64,000 nt of DNA from Gordionus sp. m RMFG-2023. Its lineage: Eukaryota; Nematomorpha; Gordioida; Chordodea; Parachordodidae. Each line of letters begins with the position of its first letter. The first letter of the stretch is position 1. The position numbers were made by a program, and so were the translations under genes. Location: assembly GCF_954871325.1 (NCBI RefSeq), contig NC_088775.1, positions 73,757,561-73,821,560 on the forward strand, in the 5' to 3' direction. A model generated the notes under the pieces. The model was not told where the DNA came from, ran no database searches, and worked only from the letters and a program-made list of their open reading frames with translations. Below, in pieces: positions 23,565-35,436 of this stretch.

Positions 23565-26500
23565 CTAAGTGGACAATGTTTCATCAAGAGCATTTTTGTC
23601 TTCCCCATTGGTGGTATTATTTAAATTAGCGACGGTATTAGTGGACAACCCTTTACCGCCGGCACTACCACTATTACTAACTACCGAAGAATTTTTGTTT
23701 TTCAAGTGTGCATTGTGGTTGGAAGAGTCTATCAATTTTTCAATTTTGGTGGATAAACCTTTTTTAGAGGGATTATTTGGAGATGACGCTAAAACGTGAA
23801 TGGAAGAAGTCTTTCTAGAGCTGGGATTGCCGTGAAGAGGAGAGCCAGCCTTTTTTTTGGAAATATTACTCGTTATGCTATTCACATTATTTGTGCTATT
23901 AACCGAAGTCTTGGAATTCGCCAAATTTGGTGAATTAGGGTTGTGTTTTTTTATGGGTGATGTGGATTTGGGAGTTATATTTGTGGTAGATTCAATAATT
24001 TTGGTATGAATTTGTGATGGACGATTGTTTACATTGTTTGCGATACTATTATGAAAAATAACTTGAATATCATCACAATTGTTATTAATAGTAGGTGAGA
24101 CCGTTAATATATCAGTGGCTGGAGGGTGATCGATCTTGTGACGATCATCTTCTTTAGGTAAGTCATCATTTTCCTCGAGTGAACCGTTTACACCATTATG
24201 GTGCATATGTTTAACTGTCAAATTATCGATTAATTCTATCTGGGAAGCTATAGAAGATGAATCGGAGCTGGATACTTCTGTTTCATCTTGGGTATGATTC
24301 ATATCTAAAGTTTCATCTAAATGGTCGCTATGAATCTGATAGAGACCTCCCGAATTAGGTTTAACGGTATCGTGATTATTTTCGCGAGTCAAATTGGAGT
24401 CGATAGTAGAAATTTCAAAATTTTTTACCGGCACAATTATGTTATCAAGAGGCATTAGGGTTTGTTCAGTCACAAAAACCGTAAAACGCTCGCATAGAGA
24501 AGTTTTGGCCTTAAAAAATTTTAATATCAAGTTTTTATTTTATTTGTTAGATTCCTTCTTTTTTTAAACTTTCACCTTTATTTTTTTTCTTCCTTTCTTG
24601 CCTATCTAATTTTCTTTCTTACTTATTTTTTTTAAAAAAAATAATTTTGTAACAGAAATTGATAAAGTCAATTTTAGAAAACAATAAATATATAGCTACA
24701 AAAAATTAAAGATAATTACCTCATTATTATCTACTTTAATTTCTTTTTAATATTGTATTATTTTTATTTTTTTTATAATATATTAAATTGTATATAATAA
24801 TGTAAAATGTAAAATTCTACTTCAAACTCCTCGTAACAATTTCTATGATGATAATAAGCATGTCCAAATATTCTGTAAATTCTCCGGCATATCGATTCTA
24901 ACTTATTTAAGGAAGATTCTTTAAAATTTACCCTATAAAATTGAATAAAAATATTTAATCCGTAATTTTCATTATAATGTATCAAACGGTAATATATGTA
25001 TCAAAGTTTAATTCATTAAACTGATTCCTAAGGGAAAATCCAGTAAAAATAAAAAAATTATATTTTATATAATGACAATGACTAGCTCTATGTTTAATAT
25101 GTATACAAAACAATATTACTCATTGCAAAAGTTTCATCGTATAAATCTATTTAAACCTGCTTGGAAAATATTTGTTGTTATTCAAAAGGGAGGAAGCCCC
25201 ATCAAGAGTGTGACGTGTATATATGATGGCAGGGCACTGTAAATATAAAAAATAATTTGCACAATATTTTAAAACTTTTTGAATCTAATTTAATATCTAA
25301 AGGCCATGAGGATTGTTAATAAATGTTCTTTTAAATATTATGTAAATATTAAAAAGTTGAAAATTATTACACATAAATATGCTCAAAATCAGTATTTTTT
25401 TATTGGTCAAAAGATATTTGAAATCAGTGGTCAATAAATGGCAAAATTCTCAAGACCAGCACAGTAGGAATTTGGTTTTTCCCAGGCCCGGCCCAGTTTC
25501 AATTTTTCACTAAGATTGCCCAGTCTGGCCCTGTTTTTTAAATTATTTTAATACAAAGGTAAATCAAAATATATGTTTCTGAACACTAAAATACACAACT
25601 ATTTATAATCTTGAGTGGTTAAATTAAAAACACTATACTTTATGGATTATTACTTTTATGAAATATCAGAATTCATCAAATATATATTTTAAAAAAAATT
25701 TTGCAAGCCTTGTCCTGTTTATTATTTTGTATAGCCTGGCCCAAAAAAAATTTCAGTACGAGGCCCGGCTCGTGGGTCATCTATTGCATACCACTGTTTG
25801 AAATAACATTTTAAAGTATGGTAAATGGCCAAAACCAAGTATTAATGCCTCTCCAATTTTTATCATATTTTTATATACATAAACATTGTTAAATCAAAGT
25901 TATTGCTAAATATCTATATTTAATAAAATAGGGAATAAAATAAATATTTCGGGTTGAAAATCTTATATGTAGGTAGTAGTGTTGTTTAAAAGCCCGAATC
26001 GGGTCGATTTTTAAAAAAGGCTCTATTAAGATTATAAACATAATAATATTATGCAATCCATGAAATTATGTTCATAGATGGCAGAAAGGCTTGGACATCT
26101 ATTTGCCAAATCTTGAGGCTTATATAACATTATTTTGGCTAAAATCTTAATCCACCCCTTAATCAACTCAAATCCGACTTTTTAACAACACGTAGGTAGA
26201 CCTGTGCGCCGAAAGCGTTATCGGCAGAGGCGCGACAGCGTCAAATATTTTTCTAACTCAAATTTTCTAATTAAAATTATAAATATATTGTAATCACTTT
26301 TAAATTAAATTTATTCTTTATTAAGCAAATTAATAATTATAACTATAATTTAACGATTTTATTAAGTTATAATTAGGGCTGTGCCGATATTAAATATTGG
26401 AACGGATCGGCACCGATATTTGGCGTTTTCCAAAATTATCGGATCAGGCGATCCGATCTTTTTACTTTACTTTTTTCTGTTATTTTATGTATATTTATTT

Positions 26501-29500
26501 TACATTAATATTATCTAATTAATTTTTTTTTAAACAATGCAAATGCACAACACCCCTTAAATTTTATTTATTTTTTTAAATAGATTTATAATATTTTAAA
26601 AGTTTTTTATAAAAATAGAAAGGAACACCCAAAGTTTTATTTATTTTAAATCTTTTTAAATAATAACGCCAATTTTATTATTTATACTTTTAAATATGGT
26701 ATCTGAATTATGGAAATATTTTACAAAAGATATAGAAAATTTTGCAAAATGCGTTATCTGCGGAATTCTAATTTTACGGGGAGGAATAATAAAAATTAAT
26801 ACTACCAATATCCATAAAACTTTTTTTAATTTAGAAATAAAAAATTAAATTAAATATATGATTCGATTTTTTGAATATTGATTTCTTAATTAAATATATG
26901 ATTCGATTTTTTGAATATTGATTTCTTAATTAAATTTGACTCAAAGGGGGGTGGTGAAAAATCAATATAAATATCGGATCGGTTGTAAACCAATATCGGA
27001 TCGGATCCGTGATAAATATGTGGATCGGCACAGCCCTAATTATAATTATCATGTACATGTATAAATATTATTTTATTTAGATTTATAGGACATATTGATG
27101 ATCTTTTAGAGTTCAGAGTGCAATTATGGAAAATACATGCTCGCTGGGCGTGCTCGCTGGAACACAGGACTTTTCTAGCTAATATTGAAATTTTAAGATC
27201 CAATGCTCTTATATCCCAAAAATCTAAGACATCTTTTATTTTTAAATTATAAAGCGATGAATAACACTCTTTTTCTAGATTAGTAGATAGTCTTGTTGTT
27301 CCAAATTCGTGATGAATGCTTGGTAACTAATATCTTATAATAATCGAATTCCGAAGCAACTTCTGCAGTTTCACATTTGGTTAATTCGTCCGTGTAAGGC
27401 AGCAGAGAGGTAGCGTGTTGACATAAAAATTGTACCGGAGTAATATTTTTTCCCAATAAATATTTACGTACTAGGTTTATAGATTAAAAACAAGGATCCT
27501 AAAGTGCTTCTAACACCTAACTAAATAAAAAAAGGAGAAATAAATAAATAAAAAATAATTTATAAATTTTAAAATACTACCTGAAGATCGGTTATTGAAA
27601 ATTTATGATCAAATTTATTAAGCATATTTTGTTTAAGGGATGCTATGGGAGAACTATCATTTATGATTGATTTTTAATTTCACTATGAAATAAAAAAGAC
27701 AAGTTTATACTATATCCTTTTTGGGCGGATGAAAATTAAACAGTTTTTTAAGGTTTAATTTTAAAGTTCATAAACCAAGTCCCAATTGGAGTTTGAACCA
27801 TTCTACTTAATATAATATTTATAGGATTTTTTTTTATTGCAACTCACACTTTCTAGCATTATAAAAAATACTATGTAAACATGTAGGCACATTTAATTTT
27901 AAGGTTTTATGTTTTTCTCATGATTTTTGAATTCCACTATAATCATCAAACCCAAAACGATCTTTGTAAAAAGATCATTATCACCCAAATCTAAAATACT
28001 CAATGTAAATGATATTGATTAAAAGCATTTCCTATTTTTGATATCATTTATATCTTCAAACTCCGCTATTTTGATTTTTCAATTATAATTTCTTTCACTT
28101 TTTAATGATTAATTTTTTTTATTACATCTACTTACTGACTAGATTATGTAATCCATGCCCTAAAACATAAATGATGGCCATATTATCCTAGACAAACACT
28201 TTTCCTTACATTAGATTCTGCATCTGTAAACATTTGAATTTTCTTAGACCCTAAATTGAATTCATTTTCAATTTTATCTATCTAAAAGAAAAGTTTCGGT
28301 GGTAGTGACATGATGTGTAGCCAATATATAAAATGTGATAAATTATTATCTATTTCATGAAATGTAAAGGTAATATAATTTAGATGTCTATATTTGTCGA
28401 CCCATATATAAAAAGTTATAGCAAAATATAAAATGGATACTATTTTAATAATAAAAAATATGTATCATACCAAAAATCACTGGTGGTAGCATATTGGAGT
28501 GATGGCACACAAGTCAATGTGTAGGCTTTTTTCCAAATTCAAGCCTAGGACTACAATATATCAAGATCTATAAAGTCACTGAGTCTTGGGTGGAATACTA
28601 ACTTCAGACTGAGAGAAGCTATGTACAAGGGAAAAGGTGATAAACTAGATTGTGGCTCTACCTGCTGATTAAGCTCCTGGAGCATGGAATAAAAGGAAAT
28701 TAAGAGAATCAGAAATAAATTGATGATATTCTAAGGAAAAGAACTATAAAAGTTTTGTGGTGATAAATGCAAGAAAAGTGTCAAGCGAAGAACACAGCAC
28801 TTTATTATATTGTAGATTTTGGGAAAGCATTTGACAGGGTCCTGCAAAAAGTTATTAAAATAGATTATCAGGTGCAGAGGAAAGGTTGGATTGGCAGTGA
28901 TGGCAATGTATGAGCATGGAAAAATTTTTAAATATTATTTTTATAATAATATATTATTTGATATTTTAAGGTTGTGTCCAAAATATCAAAAAATTTAATT
29001 TAAAAACTTTCAACAAAAAATATAAATAAGCCTTTTTATAAACATAAAAATATTGCCAAAGCATATAAAATTTTTAAAACTTTTAGAATTTAACCTGTTT
29101 TGAATGCATCCTAAGCAATAATATATTTTAAAAACATAAAAAAAATTTTTAAATATATTTACAAATAAAAACAAATTTAAACCTCTTTGGGAGTTTTATG
29201 AGCAGCACATAGATAAATGCATTGAGATGTAGCAGTCATCTGAGAGCATTCATTTGAAAAACATATATCCTTGTATATACTGATGTATTTTAAACAGATT
29301 TAAATGTATACTTGCAATTTAATAAATAAGCTGTTTAATTCCAGACAAAATTGTCTAATATGTTCATATTTCCATATTCCTGCATCTTTATTTGGATCCA
29401 AATTTGCAGGCATCTTTAATATGGTTTTAATATCATGTGGATTTTTCCTTATACTTTGTTGTATCAGCTAAAATATAAATAAAACTAGGCTAATTTTAAT

Positions 29501-29678
29501 ATAAATATAACCTGTTGGTAAGATAATGTACTATCCATCTCTTCAAATGGCTGATCTTCCCATTTGTAGAAATCCTATATTAGTTTATATAAAAAAAAAA
29601 TTTATGATCATGCTTAACTGCTGCTTTGGTCCCAGGAACGTTTCTTCTGAGAGATGGCATTATGGCTTTAATTAACAT
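23565..29678 (-). CDS. MOB4: MOB4/phocein (STRIPAK subunit) with long Asn/Ser-rich C-terminal tail, 7 coding exons
   Basis: MOB4 (phocein) is a small zinc-binding adaptor that binds striatin in the STRIPAK phosphatase-kinase complex in the cytoplasm. The exons, all GT-AG and phase-consistent, are 29619-29678, 29512-29574, 29312-29467, 29183-29269, 25157-25236, 24821-24932 and 23565-24509. They read [94 protein letters not shown] and [19 protein letters not shown], collinear with recalled human MOB4 (225 aa). The zinc-site residues Cys-x4-Cys (CFSNEC) and His-x4-His (HAYYHH) are kept. Two in-frame ATGs (29678 and 29660) can start it; a stop lies upstream of the first. The last exon adds about 280 residues rich in Asn, Ser, Thr and Lys after the MOB fold, making about 494-500 aa in total, roughly twice the usual length. 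Introns 1-3 are 42-44 nt; intron 4 is 3946 nt and full of transposons. Confidence 0.95.
25460..25795. repeat. GGCCCGGCCC-type repeat in MOB4 intron 4
   Basis: The islands CCCAGGCCCGGCCCAGTTTC at the left and GAGGCCCGGCTCGTGGGTC at the right flank an AT-rich core. The right end TATTGCATACCACTG, read in reverse, gives CAGTGGTATGCAA, like the GCAGAGTACCATTTGCA start of the 45962 copy. It is a decayed non-autonomous element without a clear duplication. Confidence 0.55.
25977..26191. mobile_element. hAT-type MITE, family with TAGTGTTGTTAAA ends, copy 2
   Basis: It begins TAGTGTTGTTTAAAAGCCC and ends GACTTTTTAACAACAC and is flanked by perfect 8-bp duplications GTAGGTAG (25969-25976 and 26192-26199). 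Its interior shares ATTTTGGCTAAAATCTTAAT and related words with copies 1 and 3. It lies in MOB4 intron 4. Confidence 0.88.
26374..27038 (+). mobile_element. Non-autonomous hAT with TAGGGCTGTGCCGAT ends and a BED finger remnant
   Basis: The 665-bp element has inverted ends TAGGGCTGTGCCGAT and ATCGGCACAGCCCTA and near-identical 8-bp flanks GTTATAAT and ATTATAAT. Subterminal CGGATCGG/CCGATCC words repeat at both ends. On the plus strand a short frame at about 26696-26848 (ATG at 26696) reads [19 protein letters not shown], then VICG, the W-x-Y-F and CxxC part of a BED zinc finger; everything downstream is lost. A 45-bp direct duplication (GATTCGATTTTTTGAATATT twice) lies near 26845-26933. It is in MOB4 intron 4. 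Confidence 0.85.
27100..27500 (-). pseudogene. hAT transposase C-terminal relic in MOB4 intron 4
   Basis: The minus-strand reading gives [20 protein letters not shown], then [20 protein letters not shown], and then [21 protein letters not shown], the last resembling the W..n...P.Ls.LArkvLciPassa motif of the hATC domain. Frame changes and stops separate the pieces. The element's ends were not found; a GC-rich phrase (GCGCCGAAAGCGTTATCGGC) near 26207 may be its decayed 3' terminus. Confidence 0.55.
28480..28925 (+). pseudogene. LINE reverse-transcriptase relic in MOB4 intron 4
   Basis: The plus strand near 28806-28850 reads [18 protein letters not shown], the LINE reverse-transcriptase motif (DLEKAFDRVPR), followed by a GSDGNV...EHG-like piece corresponding to VMAMYEHG. 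Upstream sequence from 28480 has the same decayed, more balanced base composition. It holds many stops and shifts, is 5' and 3' truncated and is not functional. Confidence 0.65.
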
Positions 29679-29760
29679 GAATGTTTAATCCACTAAAAAA
29701 AAGATATAATTCATATCCATATGATTATTAATAAAAAAAATTTCTAGATAGATTTACCGA
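29679..29760 (-). promoter_or_regulatory. Splice acceptor just upstream of MOB4 ATG (5'-UTR intron or trans-splice site)
   Basis: On the minus strand a strong polypyrimidine-AG (CTTTTTTTTAG, AG at 29694-29693) lies 14 nt before the first in-frame ATG. A possible matching donor (CG|GTAAAT) ends an exon at 29758, giving a 65-nt 5'-UTR intron. The same acceptor could equally receive a spliced leader. The sequence alone does not decide. Confidence 0.5.
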
Positions 29761-29899
29761 TCTTTATTTGAATTGTTGAGATGATAGATTTATATTTGCC
29801 AAATTTTATTTAGCCATAGAAACATAGTTTGAGCATTTATAATTTTATTTTATTTTAAAGTATTTTAAATTTTTTGTATAACATTAAACAAATTTCATA

Positions 29900-31221
29900 T
29901 TAGATTATCAACCAAAAAACCAAGACAAAAGCGAATATTGTCCTCTTGGAATCATTTACCTTAACCACGATACTATGTTCAATCATACACCATTGAACGT
30001 TTTAACACATTTCGGATCTCCAGTAGGTAAAGACGAGTCCTTTACCAAGTTCTTTGCCGATATCCTACGAGATATATCCCTTATGCGAGATACACTATCT
30101 CGCCTCCCAGCTCACCAAGCTTTCTTCTTATTACAGAACTAACTTTTAATTCCAAGAATTTTATATACACTTCGAGCGTCTCGGATCTTTCAATATGACG
30201 TCAACCTCGCTTCACGTGAACTGGAGATTAAACGCCTAACAGAAGATATACTCAATCTTAAATTTGGGGAGTTATCATGGCTACAGGCTACCTTACCAAC
30301 CAAATCCGGCGGTATTGGTATAAGGTCACCTTCCCTACTTTCTGTTAGTGCGTTCATATCCTCTCGCTTGTCCTGCGAGCCCATCATTCAAACGCTAACA
30401 CAACATCCTAACCCCTTACTCCAACAGGCAATTGATCTATGAAAGTCCCTCTCATTAGTCGATCCTCCATCGTCGGCATTACAGAAGGATTGGGATAAAC
30501 CTCTAGTTGGCAACTCCGTTGCATTCCTTAAATCGAGGAGCCAACCAGAGGACCATTCTCTACTCTTCTCCATTTCCGAAGGTAGTGGATACGAATTTCT
30601 TGAAGCCTTCCCATCCCGAAACCTTGACCAGCTCCTAAGCAATGATGTTAGACTGAATTGCGATATGGTAATACCTTATAACTGTATCCTCTGTCAAACG
30701 TCGGTCAACTCTAAAGGCCGTCACTCTCTACATGCAAGCGCTGTAAAGGCAGATTCATTAGGCATTCAAAATGCAATGATACCATTGCCAAGGCCTTAAA
30801 ATCCGCCGGCATCCCATCAACCCTCGAACCTACTGGCCTTTACAATTTAGATGGTAAGCGGCCCGATGGTTCGACTATGATCCCTTGGAAGAGGGGGGAA
30901 TTCCTAACTTGGGATTTCTCATGCATTGATCCTCTTGCCCCTTCCAATATAAATAGAGATGCCATACTAGATGCCGAGGCGAATAAATTAGCTAAATATT
31001 CACCATCTCTTCCCGCCAATTATACATTCCTACCATTAATCGCCACTACCTTAACGTCGTTCGGCTCTCATACCCTAGACTTCTTTAAAGAGCTAGGAAA
31101 ACGGATCTCTGCTAGGACCGAGAATCCCAACGATGGATTCTACCTACGCCAACGATTAGCCATAAACATAGTAAAATACAATTATCTCAGCTTTATTTTT
31201 TCAATATCCGAAACGCCGTAA
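29900..31221 (+). pseudogene. Non-LTR retrotransposon (LINE) C-terminal region
   Basis: The frames together resemble the C-terminal portion of invertebrate LINE polyproteins. The first part has LTHFGSPVGKDESFTKFF, RLPAHQAFFLL and ATLPTKSGGIGIRSPSLL. A zinc-knuckle-like CILCQTSVNSKGRHSLHCKR region follows. The end holds GLYNLDGKRPDGSTMIPW, FLTWDFSCIDPLAPS and a terminal LRQRLAINIVKYN, with the stop at 31219-31221. At least two in-frame stops (about 30137-30139 and 30438-30440) and one frame change near 30730 are present, so it is dead. The reverse-transcriptase core upstream is missing. It lies head-to-head with MOB4, starting about 220 bp upstream of it. Base composition is visibly less AT-rich than the surroundings. 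Confidence 0.8.
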
Positions 31222-31905
31222 TTGAACAACCTATGCATAGTATAGACTTTGGCCATTTTGTTGCATATTATTATAATGTTAGCGCTAAATTTATATTAAT
31301 GTATAATTAATCTATGTTATTTTATTTTATTAAATTATTTTACTAATAATATAATAATATCTTATTATTATAATGAATATAATATTTATATTTTAAATAA
31401 TCGTTTTTTATTTGTAAATTGATTTCTATAATCATAAAATATGTCCAATTTTTTAACTGTATTTTATTATAATAATAAAAATGTAATTCCTCATAAAAAT
31501 AAATAAATAAAATAAAAGTTGAGCATCTTCTCCGAAAAAAATATATATACAGATTCTTTATAAAAAAAAATCTGTTACAGATACTAGTATCTTTTTCAAG
31601 AGATAAAAGATACTTGTATCTTTTGCTAAATTAGAGTATCTTAAATGCAAGATACTTTTAATAAATTAGAAATAGTTTATAAAATACAGTTTTTATTATT
31701 TATTTGTGAAGAACATAATATACGCATATAATAAGAATGAATATTTACAATAATTAAAAAAATATTTAATGATGAGTTAATTATAATAATCAGGCATTTT
31801 TATATTAATATTAGCCTATTCTTAGCATAGATTGGAGGGATGCTATTATTTTTAATTGAGTTGAAATATTAATTTGCAAAAGACTATTTTAAATAGATTC
31901 AATAC
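31222..31905. other. AT-rich stretch, no gene seen
   Basis: Low-complexity A/T sequence. GATACTTGTATCTTTT and GTATCTT words at 31575-31650 reappear near 44700-44820 and 45140-45200, suggesting another short dispersed repeat. Confidence 0.4.
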
Positions 31906-33153
31906 TTTATAAGCAGGGGCATCGCTAGTCGTTACAATCTCAGGGTGCTCAACTAAATAAAATTTATGAGTGGGGGGGGGGGTGTATGGGGGACTTCTGG
32001 ATTAAATATTTATATATTACATTTTTTTTAAATTTGCTAACTCTGAACAATTATTCTGAATTTCATATTTTGTCATTTATTATATTATGCATACATTAAA
32101 AACTAGCATATAAATAATTAAAAATAATAAATTTTAATGGAAAGCTAAAAATTTATATTTTAAATTTATTTTATTTTTTATATCTATCTACACTGAAATT
32201 TTACAGTCTTTATATACATTTTTACAAGTAAGTTTTTTACATATGAGTTTTTAAAAAGGTTATATATATCTATTTCAAAAAAACGAAAAAGAAAGAATTG
32301 CGAAAAGGTCATTCTATTTAAAAAGAAAAATAAAATGTTTTATCATTCAAAATATATATTTAACATTTCCCTCTTTTTTTTAATGTCTTCTTTCCTCAGT
32401 TTCTTATCTTTACTTCCAGTCATTTGTTTCTCAATTGCTCCATTAGTGATTTGTACGTATATCTTGAGATTGTTTGCTTGACCATCTGATTATCGTTTGT
32501 TGAATCGTTTATTGAACATCGTTTGTGAAACATCGTTGTTTGAACATTGCTTGTTGATTTGCTGTTTGTATTGATCATCCCATTTCTCTTTCAAAAATTT
32601 ATATATATTTTTTTTACAAAATTTTTATTTATTTATAACAATCATTTTCTATGTTGTAAGTCATATTCTCACTTTTGAACTTGATTTTCGAATTTTGAAC
32701 TTGAACTTGTTCACTTCTTCCCACTCTAAAAATTTTTTCAGCTTTGTTGTAGAATTTTCATTTGATATTATGTTCGTTGTTTAGCCTCAGTTATATCTTT
32801 TTCATTGATTTGTTCTTAGCTTGTTATCCTTATCGTCTAATCATTCGTTTGAACATCATCTCGTATTTATGATCATTTTTATTTATTTATCAATGTTTGT
32901 AAATATTTATTATGATCAATATATATCAAATAAAATAATTTGGGAATAATTGAAATGATAATGGAATAAATAATTTATCGAAATCATTCATAAGAATAAG
33001 AATCATAATTTGGAATATAGTATAACAGAATATTTGGAATTGTCTCGTTTTATATAATTATTTTTTATTTATTATTTAATTATTTTTATTTTTAAATTTT
33101 ACTCCTTTATTTTTCAATTTAAACAATTTTTTTATATCATAATGTATCTTCAA

Positions 33154-33489
33154 CTAGTTCTTTGTAAAAAAAATTCTCTTTCTCCTTCCATTTTCAACAC
33201 ACGATCTCCATATCATACTCTTAAAAACATTTTCAACATCAAGATATTTAATCACCTTGCCCCTCTTTTTAATATTTGTTTTAATTTTCTTTATTTCTAA
33301 AGTTTTTTTAAATTTTTTATCAATTATAAAATTTTTTATTTTATTATTTTCTCTAATTTTTATTTCATTATTGTCTTTAATCACTATTATTTCTTTAATT
33401 GTTATCATATGATTTATTTCTTTTAATTTATAAGAATTTATATCTTTTTTAACATTAGGTATTAATTTACATAATTCAATTTTATTCAA
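33154..33489 (-). CDS. Lys/Ile/Asn-rich open frame inside the non-autonomous LTR element
   Basis: An uninterrupted 111-codon minus-strand frame lies in the internal region of the LTR element. Its composition is what AT-rich non-coding DNA gives by chance, apart from a less biased C-terminal stretch. No family is recognised. It may be a relic of a structural protein or only a chance frame. Confidence 0.25.
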   Translation of the reverse strand: MNKIELCKLIPNVKKDINSYKLKEINHMITIKEIIVIKDNNEIKIRENNKIKNFIIDKKFKKTLEIKKIKTNIKKRGKVIKYLDVENVFKSMIWRSCVENGRRKRIFFTKN

Positions 33490-33636
33490 GTTTTTATTAT
33501 TTTGACTTTTAAAATATTTATTAGGATAAGATATATTTTCTGATCTAGATTTTTCATTTATCTCCTTTACCTCTTTATAATTACAAAAACATTTTAATAT
33601 ATATATATATAGCTACTTTATAACTTGAACTTCCAT

Positions 33637-34178
33637 CAGCGTCTACATGAGCGGGAGGGGTAGGAACAGTTTGCATCCTATTTTTTGAGGAGGTAGGCTG
33701 GTTTAATGGGGGTAGGAGAAATTTTTTGGGGGTTATCTATTAAATCTTGAGATGAAATAGGACAAAATTTATTGCTGTAAAAATTAATACTTTTATTATG
33801 GAATTATTATAAACAATTCATCGACCAAATCTATATATTGCAAATAATCATATACATTGTTTTCCAAATAAACTATCCTTTTAAATGTAATTTAAGGTTT
33901 AGATATTTCAGCAAGCTCATAATGCCATAATAATTAATTCATTGTAAATAATGGAGGTTTTAATTGAATTTATTATTTAAAAAATAAATTCTTTATATTC
34001 ACAAATATCGATAGTTGGTAGTAGAGATAGATTAATTTAAGTTATATTTTATAAATTCTCTGATATCAATAAATTAAATAGGTGGAAATAATAATAAAGC
34101 GGAAATTTTTTGGGTAGGGTAGGCAAAGGTTTTTGAAGGGGGTTCGCATCCAGTGAAAATCCAGTCATGTAGACGCTG
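33637..34178. mobile_element. hAT-type MITE with CAGCGTCTACATGA ends
   Basis: The 542-bp element starts CAGCGTCTACATGA and ends TCATGTAGACGCTG. It is flanked by ACTTCCAT (33629-33636) and ACTTTCAT (34179-34186), an 8-bp duplication with one change. G-rich words (GGGGGTAGG, TGGGTAGGGTAGG) lie inside both ends. It is non-coding and inserted in the non-autonomous LTR element. Confidence 0.85.
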
Positions 34179-35436
34179 ACTTTCATATATCGGTAACATT
34201 GCGTCCATAAGCAAATATAAGTCATAGATTAAATGTTAAACTCAAAACGTCTTGACTCTCATGGTATTTTAAATAATCTTCTAATGAATTTTGTTTTATT
34301 CTTATTGTCCCATATAGGTTTATTTATATTTTAAATATTTTATTATTAAAATTTTATTATATTTATTTTTAATTTTACATTTTAATCATCTCTTACGTGT
34401 TTTAGAATTAAATTAACATAATTTTTCATAATCCTCTTTCTTCTAGTTCTGCCACCATAATAAATTTTAATGGAAGGCACATTTATATTTTAAATTTATT
34501 TTATTTTTTACATCTATCTACACTAAAAATTTACAGTCTTTATATACATTTTTACAAGTAAGTTTTTTACATATAAGTTTTTAAAAGGTTATTGAAGAAA
34601 ATCATGATAAACCTGCCATTATGTAAAAATGTATTTTTTTATTATTAACTTTATTATCTCTATCTCTCTTTCCTTTCTTCAGGTATTTATATATATTTTA
34701 CAATTATAAATTAGAATATCTATAAAAACAAAAAGTAAGATTACAAAATATAAAAAGTAAGGTTACGAAAAATAAAAAGTAAAGTTATAAAATTAGATTA
34801 TAAAAAGTAATAATAAGATTAAAAATTAGAATATAATAACGTAACATTCTCCCTCTTCTGAAAGCCTTCCCATAAATTCATCTGAGAAGTCATAGAGAGT
34901 TTGTTGTCGAAGTAGTTTATCGTTTTAGTAATCAAGTTGTTTCACAAATCATCATATCGTTGGCTTGTCCCAATCGTTGGTTTGTTTAAATCGATTTTGC
35001 ACGTTGGTTTGCTTAAATCGCAAGCTTGATATCCTTATCGTAAGTTGTCTCCATTTATCATAGCTTGCTTGGTAGTACTCAGTTGTTATTATTATCATTT
35101 TTCAAAATTGTTATTATCATCGAATAAGAAATAATGATTCATCATTTTGGATATAAGAATAATCGAAGAATGATAAATCAACAAGATTGTTATATAATAT
35201 TTTCAGCGTTTTAATTTTTTAGCGTTTTAATATAAGCGTTTTAATATTTAATTTACTTTATGCATTTTAATATTTATTTAATATTTTAAGAAATAATGAT
35301 TCATCATATTGGATATAAGAATAATCGAAGAATGATAAATCAACAAGATTGTTATATAATATTTTCAGCGTTTTAATTTTTTAGCGTTTTAATATAAGCG
35401 TTTTAATATTTAATTTACTTTATGCATTTTAATATT

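Noticed and set aside
23569-23799. Plus-strand frame opposite the MOB4 tail
   Set aside because: It is an antisense reading of a well-supported exon.
30190-30642. Two minus-strand frames in the 30-kb LINE relic
   Set aside because: The plus-strand translation matches LINE C-terminal motifs; these are antisense.
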